From Blastomyces gilchristii SLH14081 (lineage: Eukaryota > Ascomycota > Eurotiomycetes > Onygenales > Ajellomycetaceae), in assembly GCF_000003855.2 (NCBI RefSeq), contig NW_003101678.1, positions 2,700,803 to 2,764,802 on the forward strand: a stretch of 64,000 bases of DNA, read 5' to 3'. Below, piece by piece: positions 13,035 through 24,035 of the stretch. Position 1 is the stretch's first letter; the number at the start of each line of letters is the position of its first letter. The position numbers and the translations under genes were made by a program. The notes beneath the pieces were generated by a model. The model had not been told where the DNA came from. It was given only the letters and a program-made list of their open reading frames with translations, and made no database searches.

Positions 13035-15331
13035 AGGAAAGATAGAGGGACTTACAGTCGAGATATCACCCAAGCTATCCTCCTCACCGCTAAGAATCTT
13101 TCTCAAGATTCGTCGCATGATCTTACCACTTCGAGTCTTCGGCAGGTCATCAACGATGAATACAGCCTTGGGAGCAGCAAATGGCCCAATCGATTTGCGA
13201 ACTTGCATGATAAGATCCTTGTGGAGTTGTTCGACATTGTCGCTGCTGGCCTTCAGGGCGACAAAGGCGTTGACGGCTTGTCCGGTGAGTTCATCCGCAA
13301 TACCGACGACAGCCGCTTCAGCCACAGCAGCTATTTTGGAAGGAATTATTTATCAGCATGTTTGTTCTAGCTTAAAATGCCATTGTTGCGATCTTTGGTT
13401 CCAATCCGACTCACAGTGTTCAATAAGAGCAGCTTCAATCTCTGCAGTTGACAGACGGTGGCCAGAAACATTGACAACGTCGTCAACACGGCCTCGGATC
13501 CAGTAGTATCCGTCAAGATCACGTCCAGCACCATCGCCAGTGAACTAAAATGAATCGTCAGCAAGGGTTGTTACCGTGGAAGATCTCCTTATATATGACT
13601 TACGTAAAAGCCCTTGTAGACATTGAAATATGTGTCCATATATCTCTTGTGGCCACCCCAGACTGTGCGGGCCATACTGGGCCATGGCTGTTTAATGGCT
13701 AGGACACCTTCAACGTCGTTACCTTTGATTTCCTCTCCCGATACCGGGTCAATGATGGCAGGTTCAATGCCGAAGAAGGGGAGCGAAGCACTGCCAGGTT
13801 TCGTTGGCGTGATGCCACCCAGGGGGGTAATAACGTGGGAGCCGGTCTCAGTTTGCCAGTATGTCTATTTTCTTCAATGTTAGAATTGAATGCTTAAATC
13901 AAGGCTAGGAATACTTTTCATCAACACTGGATTTTTGCCAAAACATACGTCAATAAGATGACACTCTTCCCTTCCAACGACCTCGAAATACCATTTCCAC
14001 ACCTCGGCCGCAATTGGTTCGCCAACAGAACCCAAAATACGGAGACTCTTGAGTTTGTGGTGGATGTAGTCATTTCCAGCACGCTTCAGAAGTCTCAGAG
14101 CAGTTGGGGCAACATAGAACTGGGTCACCTTGTGCTTCTCAATAACATCCCAATAACGGGAGAAGTTAGGATATGCCGGCGTGCTCTCAAACACCAGAGT
14201 TGCACATCCAAGAAGCAGAGGAGCATATACGACATAGGTGTGCCCCGTAATCCAACCAACATCACCACCGCAGAAGAAGCGGTCTGAGTCATGAATATCA
14301 AACACATATTTGCCAGTTGCGGCCGCGCCAACCAAATAACCAGCTGTCGTGTGCATCAGACCCTTGGGCTTCCCAGTCGAACCGGATGTGTACAGGAGGA
14401 AGAGAGGATCCTCCGAGTTCATTGACTCAGGGGGAATGTAGTTGGGATACTTCTCGACCTCCTCATGCCACCACAAATCTCGGCCCTTCGTCCACGGCAC
14501 ATCAGCGCCCGTCCTCTTGTACACAATGCAGTTTGTGACATCCGGGCATTGACTGAGGGCCTCGTCAACAATCTTCTTGGTCCCAATCAGCTTCCCACCA
14601 CGCTTCCCCTCGTCTGTGGTAATGACAACTTTCGACTTGGCATCCAAGACGCGGTCGCGGAGAGAATCCGAGGAGAACCCAGCAAAAACGACGGAGTGAA
14701 CCGCACCAATACGAATACACGCCATGAACGCAATCACGGCCTCGGGAATCATAGGCAAGTAAATGGCCACGGTATCCCCCTTTCTAACACCAGCCTGCTT
14801 CAGCACCCAGGCCATCCGGGAAACTTCCTTCAGGAGCTCGCCATATGTAATAGTGCGACCTTCATTGGGTTCATCCGCCTCGTAAACGATAGCCACCTTG
14901 TTGGGATCCTTGATAGCATGGCGGTCGACGCAATTGTACGACGCGTTCAAACGCCCACCAAGGAACCACGCAACGTCTCCGCCTTCAAAGGAGCCGTTGC
15001 GGGTGGTGTCGAAATCCTTTTCGAATGTAATGAGCTCACGGGCCAGCCGTGCCCAAAAAGTATGCGGGTCACGGATCGATTCTTCATAGAGCTTCTTATA
15101 CTCGTCCAGGTCCTTTAGATGGGTTCTCGTAGGATGGTTCTCGACAAAAGCTTGGGGGACATGGAAAGTGTCAACCTCGTGGGCTTCAACAACCTGCGTC
15201 GGGGAACAGGCAATTAGTATTATTTTCTGATCTATCCCCCAGGTCGAAAACTGCAGTTTGCCGGTCCATTGAGTAAAGGGGCAATCACTTACTACTGGCG
15301 CCTTAGGCGGCGTAATGGGACCATCAGACAT
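12839..15331 (-). CDS. facA: Acetyl-coenzyme A synthetase
   Basis: This enzyme makes acetyl-CoA from acetate, ATP and CoA through an acetyl-adenylate, in cytosol/nucleus, and is needed for growth on acetate and C2 sources. Exons, in gene order, are 15331-15293, 15193-13949, 13864-13604, 13544-13415, 13330-13056 and 12955-12839. They sum to 2067 nt (688 aa) with consistent phases. The AMP-binding P-loop [11 protein letters not shown] begins near residue 281. [10 protein letters not shown] and the hinge/core region [18 protein letters not shown] follow. The regulatory C-terminal lysine lies in TRSGKIMRR, near residue 628. ATG 15331 is the first in-frame Met before SDGPITPPK. The last exon adds a short Asn/Lys-rich tail (about 15 residues) after the usual end. 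The final intron holds a 38-nt homopolymer. Confidence 0.96.
12995..13032. repeat. Poly(A) run of 38 (poly-U in the facA pre-mRNA)
   Basis: An uninterrupted A38 on the plus strand lies inside the last facA intron (13055-12956). On the sense strand it reads as U38 and occupies the polypyrimidine-tract position, about 40 nt before the acceptor TTTAG. Confidence 0.95.
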
Positions 15332-15477
15332 TGCGGCCAAATGTTATTAGAAATTCCCGAATCGACTGTATAAAGTATGCCGTGGGCTTGGAGGGTAGAT
15401 ATACTAATGATTTCCGGTTGACCGGGAATGCGGGGTACGAAATGCGCAAAAGTGTAAACACAGGATCGGTCGCAAGA

Positions 15478-15575
15478 GAGGAGAGAGAGGAGAAGGGGAA
15501 AAAGGAGAGGAGGAGAGAGGAGAGGAGGAGAGGAGGAGAGAGGGAAGAGGGAAGAGGGGAGAGGGGAGAGGGGAG
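15478..15575. repeat. Polypurine GA/GGA tract upstream of facA
   Basis: About 100 bp consist almost only of G and A on the plus strand (GGAGAGGAGGAGAGG-type). It sits 150-245 bp upstream of the facA ATG, so it is polypyrimidine on the facA sense strand. CT-rich tracts are common in fungal promoters near transcription starts. Confidence 0.85.
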
Positions 15576-16981
15576 ATTGTAAGTCGAAGATTGAAGGGTG
15601 AGACAGAAGAGACAGAGGTCGAGTCGTAGAAAGGGGAGAAGAAGAAGCCGGCGCTCGAATCGAGAGGGAGGACCAGCGGTGGTATAAAAGGAGGAAACTG
15701 GCGACATGTATTATTGTAACTTTGCCCGGGGGGTAGTAGGCGGAGGGAAGCTTGGACTGTACGTACCGAACATTACGTGACAGGGTTGCTTGTAACTTAT
15801 TCTTGGAGGGAGAAAATTGAAAAAAAAAAAAAAGAAATTATAAGTTACGTTGGTCAGGTAATTTACAATACACCCGATACCGTGTCCCTGTCCCACCATG
15901 CTATGCTGCCTGTCGTGCTCCCTCCCATCAAACAGCGAGACACCGCCGGCCAGGTTGCTGTGCTGTCCCCATCAGCGAGTGATGGTTGAAAAGATGAGAA
16001 TCCTATGGAGCAGAAACACCCGAAGACCATCTCCAATGGCGACGATCCTCCACATATCCACATATCCCAGAGTGATCTTTTGTAGCCATATACTATACTT
16101 TCAGTTGGCACACAGCACAGGCGGGTGTACAGAGTTACTGTGAAGCACTGTAGCACCTAGTACGGAGTCCAATCCCTGCTGTTCGCCCGTTCTCCGAGTT
16201 ATTTCCGGGCTCCCCAGGCATGTAAATTTGTTCATGGTGAACCCCTGACGAGGAAGCTTATTAGGGGGGGGGGGACGGGCCGTCGGGTACAATCGATGGT
16301 TACTTTGTATGGAGTACGGAGTACATACACAGCAGCGGGAAAATGGAATTGAAAATTTTCAATGCAAGCAATCTACAGCTTGGCCTTCCCAGTGCATATG
16401 TTGGACGGACGGCAGCAGCAAGCTCAGCAACGTCGATAGATACCAAAAAATTAAAAAGAGAAAAAAAAAAAAAAAAAAGGGAAAAAAGGGAAAAAAAAAA
16501 GAGGTTAACTAGCCTCTATGCCCCACCATCAAAAACGTTTGGTGGTTGTGATAACCGCTTGGCATTCTTGCCCGGTATCGGTGATTTTGGGGGATATCAT
16601 CGTACCGTGTATTTCACAAACGCAACGCATATCAAGCATTTCGCCCGATAAGAATCAGCCGTGGCTCATGGCCCATGGCACGATGACCTTGGCGGGGTAC
16701 GGGCTAGCGACAGGGCAGCATTTGTACATGTACGGAGTACATGCAGATGCACTAGGCGGGATGATGCGATTGGGCTTTGTGTTCTGCGCCGCCCCTGGTT
16801 TTTGGTTTTTAGCCGAGGGGCCACATCCAGTTCCAAGAGTTCGTCATTGTCCTACCTAAAATAAGAGGCCAAGGGAGAAAAAAAAACCAGAGAAAAAAAA
16901 CCAGAGAAAAAAGTGAAAAGAAGTCAAATATATCAAGATATGATGCCCTATCTATCGTGGGACATTCTATGAAGCTGGGGA

Positions 16982-16984
<3 letters not shown>

Positions 16985-17023
<39 letters not shown>
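16985..17023. repeat. Poly(A) run of about 39
   Basis: This is an uninterrupted A homopolymer in intergenic DNA. No coding context or target-site duplication is visible, so there is no support for a retroposed tail. Confidence 0.95.
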
Positions 17024-17025
<2 letters not shown>

Positions 17026-18669
17026 AAAACTTACTCTACCCTCCTCCACAAATTTTTCCCCAGGCATTACCATGCGACGGCAGCATACAAGTCGTTGCTG
17101 AGTAGCAGTGCTAGTGGCCTGCGGGCCCGATCATATTCTTCGCCAAGGCTGCGCGAATGACAATTGCATCGGGGAGCTTGCGAAGTTGCAGGAAAACTTC
17201 TGCGACTCGACCAAACGGTTATTGGTAGGCATGCTGATGTTCCCTGGCTGAGTGAGATATTGCAGACCTCCCTGGTCTGTTTGCCATTCATTGTCGTGGG
17301 AGAAACCAAAAATAATGCAGGGGTGGGGCGATGTTTTGATCGAATTTGCTAGCCTCGTCGAATCCCTAGCTAGATATCCCAAAATACAAACGGGGAATAG
17401 TCGGGTACTATACTTGTTTGTACTATTGTGTGGTTGCTCATAGAAGCATATCCACCCGCATATCGGTGTCCGCTGTGAAATCAAGGGGTTGTCTAGAATC
17501 CTGGAGTTTCCGACTCGATATTGATCACCATTCCCGAAATGTACTGTACCCGTACATGTACGAGAGTTACATACCTCAAGCGGTGGGCAACAATTCACAA
17601 TAAATAACAACCATCCAAAAGCCTCCTCGCGGTCCGATTTTCTCGGCCTGATATTCCAAAATGCTTATTTCTCCCCGATGCCGTTTTTAGCGCGCTGTGG
17701 CATAAGCTTTGGAGGGGCTCGCACTGCTCAAACCAAGCTGGCTACAGTGACTAGCGGAGAAGATGGGGAATGAACCTTGCAAGTGAGGCTGCTTGCCACA
17801 TTTTTAAGGGAAAGGGGAGGCCGAGGCAGGTTGAAACATAGCGCTTGCAGGGAGGGCTGGGGGAAGTGGAAGACACGCGGCTATTCGTTGTTTAATTTCA
17901 TTCCAAGAAATCCCAGCCGACCTGATCCAACCCATACTCGCGGCATTACCTCTTACAGATGCAAAGTTGGTGGGTTTCCTGCACTATTAAATTTGGACAA
18001 AGGCCGTCCCAAGGTGTGGCTTGGGCGGTTGTTGCTCATTGTCGGCCACTAGGGTACAGGACGAGAACCGTTACAAACCATTTCATAAGACTGTATTCGA
18101 TACAACCTGTTTACGTTCGGTTAGCTCAATTGTCTTCTACGGACAGATGGATGATACCCGGCTGGCAGCATTGTGGGGTTCTTGTGGGAGGCTGTCAGGT
18201 TATACTCATGTGCATGGGTTCCTGTAGTCGCTTTCATTCAGAAAATTGAGATGTAGACATGCACATGAAATCTCAGCCGGGGGAAACTAGAAGAGCCGTA
18301 TTTCCCTCTCCGTTTCATAGTATATCCCGGGCAACCTTGATCATACCACGGACTTGCGTCCTAAACAAACGTCCAAGTCAGGGTTTAGACACTGTGCTGT
18401 GGTCCAAGACTCCCAAGAGGGACGGGATGAAGCTTGATGATACACCCGACCAAGCTCCAGCTTCTTGATGAGCCATCTAAGTGCAACCTGCGTAGTTGCC
18501 CATGATTGTCCTCCATGTTCTCCTGTCGGCGCGCCTAACCTTATGGAAGCATTCGAGAAGGAGAAAAGACGCTAGAGCGTTTTAGTAGCGCGCCACCCTA
18601 TCCCCTCGTCTGGGAGCGTTACTCCACACTCCCCGCAGTTTCTGCGGGATCTAGCACAACCATCGAATC

Positions 18670-19061
18670 ATGGCATCTGTTAGACCGGGTTGATATCGTA
18701 AGCCAAGTCTTGAAATAACTATCTGTTGGTAGTTGCTCCGGCTAACTTGCTGCAGTCACGTGTCCCACATTCTATACAATAATGTTGATCCTCCTCCAGG
18801 TTATGAGACCCTTGTTGCTATCCATTCTAAAGCATTGCCAAACACGCTATTCTGCTCTTCCTCAAGCCTAGAGGTTGGTTCTGTGAGTCCTACAATAGTG
18901 GAAAGTCCGCAGCAGAGGCACCAGAAAGACCTTGAACGTGAGGCATTGAAAGTCCTCAAAGATGAGGCAATTGGAAGTCCTCTAACAGAGACACCTGATT
19001 CCCATGACCAAGGGAAATCAGCCACGATGGCTAGATCAAAAGAGTCAAGAAAAATCATTGT
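18670..19061. other. Possible degenerate element with a 110-codon open frame
   Basis: An open frame at 18733-19065 (plus) encodes a 110-residue Ser/Glu/Lys-rich peptide with repeated SP/ESP and TETPD elements and no recognisable domain. It leads directly into the hairpin array. A 20-bp sequence at 18776-18795 recurs at 19526-19545 with two differences, both transitions, bracketing ORF and array. This could be the remnant of a mobile or repetitive element, or a lineage-specific gene fragment. Coding status is uncertain. Confidence 0.25.
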
Positions 19062-19365
19062 CTGAATTCTCTAGTTGGGGATACTCATTGTTCAGAGTCT
19101 CTAATTGAGATAACTGCTGTTCAGAATCACTAGCTGGGGTAATAAATATCATTGTCAAAGTTCATTGTCATCACACTCTCTAGCTGAGGTGATCATTACC
19201 TGAAGCTCCTAGTTGGAGCAAGAAAAATTGTCAAATTCGGATTCTCGAGTTGAGAATACCTGTTGTTTGAAGCCCCTAGTTGAGGTAATACTACTATTGT
19301 CAAGTTCATTGCTATTCTACATTCTCTATATAGAATGGGGGGAAGCTCCTAAGTTGGAGCAAATG
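19062..19365. repeat. Degenerate tandem array of about nine short hairpins
   Basis: Units of roughly 30-48 bp share a core resembling CTCTAGTTGAGG and a spacer resembling ATTGTTCAG or ATTGTCAA. Most units hold a small hairpin whose arms differ from unit to unit. GCTCC/GGAGC lies at about 19205-19219. ATTCTC/GAGAAT lies at about 19241-19257. TCTC/GAGA lies near 19102-19114. CATTCT/AGAATG lies at about 19320-19337. GCTCC/GGAGC recurs near 19346. The block starting near 19125 resembles that starting near 19272, implying a higher-order repeat of about 146 bp. Confidence 0.7.
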
Positions 19366-19760
19366 ATTTCAGAGTTCAGGGTTGTTGTAATGGAAATACA
19401 GAGATGGGGGGAACATTCGTGTGCTGTGCATTGAATTTTACAATTACTGCTGTACAGGCGCCTATTCCTCCTAATCAGGAAACTAGAGTCTGAATCTTGT
19501 AATTAATCGCTAGCTAGATTATAAGACAATAACATTGATCCTCCTACAATATTCACTGTGTAAAAGGTATTTTTTGTAATATCCCGAGTGATTTGTGGCT
19601 GGAACTTTTCAGAGAGAGTTTCCCTGGTGTCCTGAGTGGATCTGTGCTGCTGCTGGACAGTGAGCAACCAGGAAAGCAGGCAGATATTGAATTCCATCAT
19701 GTGTCAGACCCTAGCTAGCATCAAGCGAAGTAAGACAAAGCTGACGAGGTATTAGTAGGC

Positions 19761-19800
19761 AGCACCCACAGAAAAGGAGTTTGCTTGACTCGTGGGTGCT
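19761..19800. repeat. Inverted repeat AGCACCCAC / GTGGGTGCT
   Basis: Perfect 9-bp arms lie at 19761-19769 and 19792-19800 with a 22-nt loop. The loop contains a further GAGT/ACTC pair. No flanking gene explains it. Confidence 0.8.
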
Positions 19801-20642
19801 ATAGTTTTGCCTCCATCATGATTAGTTGCACTTCAGAGGTTTGATGATTTCATTGCGCCAAGCATCAAATCCATAGAAGCACCGCACCCAACACACGCTA
19901 GCTACGGAGCCTCAATGACTCCTAAAAATAGCACTCTGTGAACATTGACACAATGCAAATATATGATTTCAAAAAGCTATATCATCCGGGTTTTCTACAA
20001 ACTCCCAGAAGGGAGTGCCTGGTTGGTATCTGCACCAATCTCCTCTCTTCCAGCTCCTCGCGAATGCTTTGAGTGGCCATTGGAGCCAATCGATTTCAAG
20101 AGGGATATTTCAACGTGCTGTACCTGTGAAGCTATTTAGGCTATTTAGATCAAACCTCTGGGGCGAAACAAGCGGTTACATTGCCCAATAGAAGCCCATC
20201 CTCTCTGAAGAGTTGTGAGTAATCTTGATATGGACCAGTGAGCTACATATTTTCACGACCGTGTTGGCCCAAGACCCCTCTAGCTACCGTAGTTAATGAA
20301 TGCTCTCCCAGATCTATATGATTTGTATGATAGGTCCGCTAGTTCTGATCCGATCTGCCTGGGGTAGCCGTCCGACAAAAGCATCGGGGCGGAGAGGGTC
20401 AGTTGAGCATCGTGCCTGGGCATTCCGTTATCATTCCAGAAGTCTCAGTTGGACTACATGGGATAGACAAGTTGATTCCAGATCCTGGGTCCGTGGACCA
20501 CTTATATTGCGATCTAAGGACCACGCCCGACGTCATTCATCTGCTGCCCAGGAATGTTCTCAAAATCAACCCAAGTTGTGAAGGTGCGGGTAGGGTACCG
20601 TTAAACTTCAATTAATACTCAGCAGGAAAAGTTATACACGTG

Positions 20643-20687
20643 CCTTCGCTTACCCCACGATGGGGTAAGAGAAGGGGTAAGCGAAGG
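20643..20687. repeat. 14-bp perfect inverted repeat with a competing internal hairpin
   Basis: CCTTCGCTTACCCC at 20643-20656 is the exact reverse complement of GGGGTAAGCGAAGG at 20674-20687. A second GGGGTAAG at 20662-20669 can pair with CTTACCCC (20649-20656) instead, giving two mutually exclusive stems. It is GC-richer than its surroundings. It could be the terminal hairpin of a transposon or a small palindromic repeat. Confidence 0.85.
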
Positions 20688-21039
20688 GTTATGACTTAGC
20701 CCGTTCCGTCGATATGGGAAACGAAGGTCCCCGTATCATTGACGTGTGCCTTAGGGTAGACCTTGAGGCTAGGCATGATGATGACACTGGACAGGCGAGA
20801 CCATTAGAGGGATTTTTGCAAGAGCTGCGCGCACATTGGCGCACATAAAATCCTTAACTGCTAAGTTGCCACGTACAAGCTGGGTTTTAATAACCACCAT
20901 GTAATTATTTAAATTGCACTATCCAAAGAGCTTGTAAAGTCAGATCTTGGTGTTTATAAATTGGATAATCTCTAGATATTCTTGGTAACTTGCTCTGTAA
21001 TGATCAGCAAGCTCAGCCACTGTGCAGCTCATTGCTGTT

Positions 21040-21440
21040 TTAATTGATGATTAGTCACGTCACTATTTGAAACTAAACCTAAATAGACAATAAGCTAAAC
21101 TCAAATAGATCAAAAATACAAAACTACTACACACAGCACCTGAGAAAGAACAGTTTCAGTTTATCAGAAATATAGAAATAATTTACTCTATATCTTAATT
21201 ATGAGTGACTCAGAGTGAGAGTAGTAATTTAACTTTATCTATTCATTATTTCTGTATTATTTTAAAATCTAGAGAAATCAATATTTTTAATAATATTAAT
21301 TTTTTATTTTCATATTTTTATTTCTTATATATGAAGTATTATTTCAAAGTTAATTTATATTTTTTTAAATACAGAAATGATAGAAATTGAAATTCAAAGT
21401 TATATAATATCAATATTCTCTGAAAATATATAATTTTTCC
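21040..21440. other. AT-rich block
   Basis: The sequence is strikingly A/T-rich, with runs such as TTTTTAATAATATTAAT and repeated near-copies of AATTCAAAGTTA and TTTCAAAGTTAAT. This is typical of RIP-mutated or decayed repeats in filamentous ascomycetes. The cause is inferred. Confidence 0.6.
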
Positions 21441-21936
21441 CCAGATATACTGTCATGCTGAATTACTCAGGTAATATCTGCAACTGAGCAGAATAGAGGT
21501 CTGACCGTCTGAGCCTGCTGAGATAAGTGGAGGGTGCATAGTTATCTAGCTTGTCGCCTATGAGAGTCACAATGAGATGTCACTAACCTGATTTGGAATT
21601 TACATGTGTGCAAAGAACGCTCACAAGGAACTCATTTTCTAATAATTTTCTGGGGTGCACGGCCTACATTATTTTGCAACATGTGACTGATGTATTCCCA
21701 GAGCTCCCGAGAATTCGCCCTCTCCGGATCTAAAAATAGGATAAAAGCACCAGAATCCAGGGTGTGCTAGATCGAGTGAAATGACGCGGGAGATTTTTCT
21801 TCTGCTTAGGAAGTGGATAAAACTACTCCGTAAACAGGGGGCTGGATATTCATCCATATTCCTGTTAAAATCGCCCAGAGGCTAGCATTTGGTTCGTAAA
21901 AATATTTAGACATTTCGCATTATGGCCGTATAAACA

Positions 21937-22864
21937 TCATGACTTATCTTCAGACTTCTCTTCACCAAACAACCACATCCCAGCACCAAGGACAAACACT
22001 GCAATTCTCCCATCCCTCACGAGCTCTCTCAGAATCTGTATCCAAGCCCGTGCATTCTTGAGTTCGCCGTCTCTAGCTCGTGTCAAAACTCTCGTTCCAC
22101 ACAACACAACCTCCCCAGTCAAGAACAGTACAAACGGATTTTGGGCAGTTGCAGGAGGCGGAGGATTCGGTCCGAAGGTCAAAACAGAGGACCGGAACAG
22201 ACTGAGTAAATATATGCCCATTGCTAGAGAGAACACCACATGTACGAGTTTCCAAATGGATGTAATCCGTTGCTCCGCCGGCGAAGCAGGTTGCGAATTC
22301 CCGCCAAAGAAGAATTTGGCTAGGTATGGTGGAACACCAAAGCCGGAAGCAATATCGGCTAGATTAAACGCTGGGCCTTCTCCGCCGCCAGGGAAGGTAT
22401 CGCTGCCAGCTGGTCCTCCAGCTAATAAGCTGCTTAGCAAAGCCGTTGGGTTTTGCTCAGGAGTCTGTTGGTCCAAAGGCTGTTGTGAGCGTAAAAGAGC
22501 CCGCAGATACTCTTCCTGTGCTTTGAGACCTTCGGGAGTCTGATCTTCGACATTGGGCGATGGAGGTAGAGGGGAAATGGATTTCGGCGGTGCATGTGGG
22601 CGGTGTTCGGGGGTTGGGGTAGAATCGGAAAGTGAGGCGGGAGAATCCTCCCTCAATGCTATTCAATTGAGTTAGAAGTTAAAACCCACGAACTGACACT
22701 TTCAGGCGCGAGATGATATATATCTTACTGTTTGCAGGTGTCCGTCCACTGAGACTGGTGATCTTGTCGAGCCTCGCAGAACCATCTGCTCTAATTTTAG
22801 CTTCGCGGCGTTCACGCCGGAGGCGAGCTGCCCGCTGGGCTGGCGATTCCTCTGTTGCTGACAT
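21937..22864 (-). CDS. GET2: GET complex subunit GET2-like (tail-anchored protein insertion)
   Basis: Get2 is an ER membrane receptor subunit. With Get1 it receives tail-anchored proteins from the ATPase Get3. Exons are 22864-22729 and 22658-21937 (phase 1 junction), 285 aa. The N-terminus carries the cluster RRERREAKI (residues 16-24), matching the conserved Arg-rich Get3-docking motif at the Get2 N-terminus, followed by DKITSLSGRTP. A disordered Pro/Ser-rich linker leads to three hydrophobic segments at about residues 183-202, 220-236 and 264-277, the topology expected of Get2. The protein ends in a charged tail. ATG 22864 precedes the conserved basic motif directly. It is divergent from the Mug190-like gene 1.2 kb away. 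Identification rests on motif order and length. Confidence 0.85.
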
Positions 22865-24035
22865 TGTGGTTGGTAAGTAGGGTATATAGGTCCGGATATT
22901 ATTTAAAAGTCAGCTCGTCTTTCGATGTCTTACGAATTTTGGTGAGATGTTCGTCGATACTTGGCATCATGCTACTGAGGTCACATGATAAGTTAATTAT
23001 ACCCGTGGACGCTGCCAAGAGCGATCAACTCCAAGCTCTTTCTACATAACCAACCTCTGGACAAGTTCAAACTACACGCTTGAATATTTACTCATACTCT
23101 AGTCCGTGCTGTTGACAGCAATGCGATGTTCTGTAGGTCTACCTAAGTTATGCAATCTGATATATCTTTCTCATTGCAAGAACAGGGATAGGCTCCTCCA
23201 TGTGTCAAGACCTCCATTATTCTTAAAGGAATTGAATCGATTCCTAAGAAACCTTTCTGAACTTTTTCATTCAGCTTTAGATATTACCCCAATGCTTGAA
23301 ATTCCAGAACGGTTTGGCATCCACGCTAATGGCGTGATAATCACATAATGTCCGCCTGACGACCAAACCAGACAGGGAAGAAGTCTTTGCCAGGGAAGCG
23401 TTTGGCTGGTACCGGTTTTCCCTTCTGCATCAGGGAGGGAGAATTGGAAGTGGATCTTCTGCTCTCTAGAATCTGTTTGCTTCCTATAGGTGGGTGCAAT
23501 ACCTGTCCTATATCCATCGATATAAACTTGTGCGCAGGTAATGTAACTATTCAATATCAGGCTCAGATTGGGATTCAGCCGATGACGCTGAAGTGGACAT
23601 TTTGTCACGTGGGTCAAGAACCCTAACCAGAAACCCGTCCCCGGATTTGATCGCCATGAACGTCGTCACTTGGGTTGGATGCAAGGAATCCTGGCTATTG
23701 TTTTGAATTGGTGCGGCAGATTGATACCTTACTGGTCCCTATACTAATTAAAAGGGCTGTACCAATTGATGGCGGTAGTAAACCTTGGATCCCACAAGGC
23801 TATTCTAAAATCGCCACGATGACGTCTCTGCTACCAGAAAAGCTTCAATGGCGCCAATTCGATATTATTTATCAAGACTATATTTTGGGCTAGCCTCTTC
23901 CTTATATGATGTTAGCTGGATTATTTGACCTTCTTCTCTGATGAGGTCGAGGACGAGTCCTGATAACCACTTCTCGTCCAGCAGCCGATCACGCGTTTCT
24001 GTTCTGCATTCTATCAATTAGCTTTGCCAGTCAAT
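22865..24035. other. Divergent intergenic region between GET2-like and Mug190-like genes
   Basis: It holds both promoters. Overlapping small ORFs (for example 23267-23617 minus and 23675-23893 plus) have no recognisable domain and no shared splice frame. I see no RNA gene. Confidence 0.5.

Larger units (their letters stand above)
15332..18669. other. Long intergenic region with purine tracts, homopolymers and palindromes
   Basis: Next to facA lies its 5' UTR/promoter, with a GA-rich tract at about 15478-15575 (GGAGAGGAGG-type). Further right are A-rich runs (15822-15836, 16461-16500, A39 at 16985-17023), a G run near 16265-16274, and palindromes GTACGGAGTAC at 16314-16324 and 16730-16740. 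ORFs here are short, overlap on both strands and show no domain. I see no gene I can support. Confidence 0.55.
19366..21936. other. Gene-poor region, partly AT-rich
   Basis: There is no credible ORF. It contains two inverted repeats (19761-19800 and 20643-20687, listed separately) and a visibly AT-rich block at about 21040-21440. Scattered remnants have no family signature. The composition change suggests decayed repetitive DNA, possibly RIP-mutated, but no element can be named. Confidence 0.5.

Noticed and set aside
16985..17023. Poly(A) run as the tail of a retroposed copy
   Set aside because: No upstream coding remnant and no target-site duplication; similar runs occur in several other intergenic and intronic places.
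20643..20800. Helitron 3' terminus
   Set aside because: The hairpin is there, but no CTRR terminus lies at the usual short distance and no Rep/helicase coding is visible; left as an unexplained inverted repeat.
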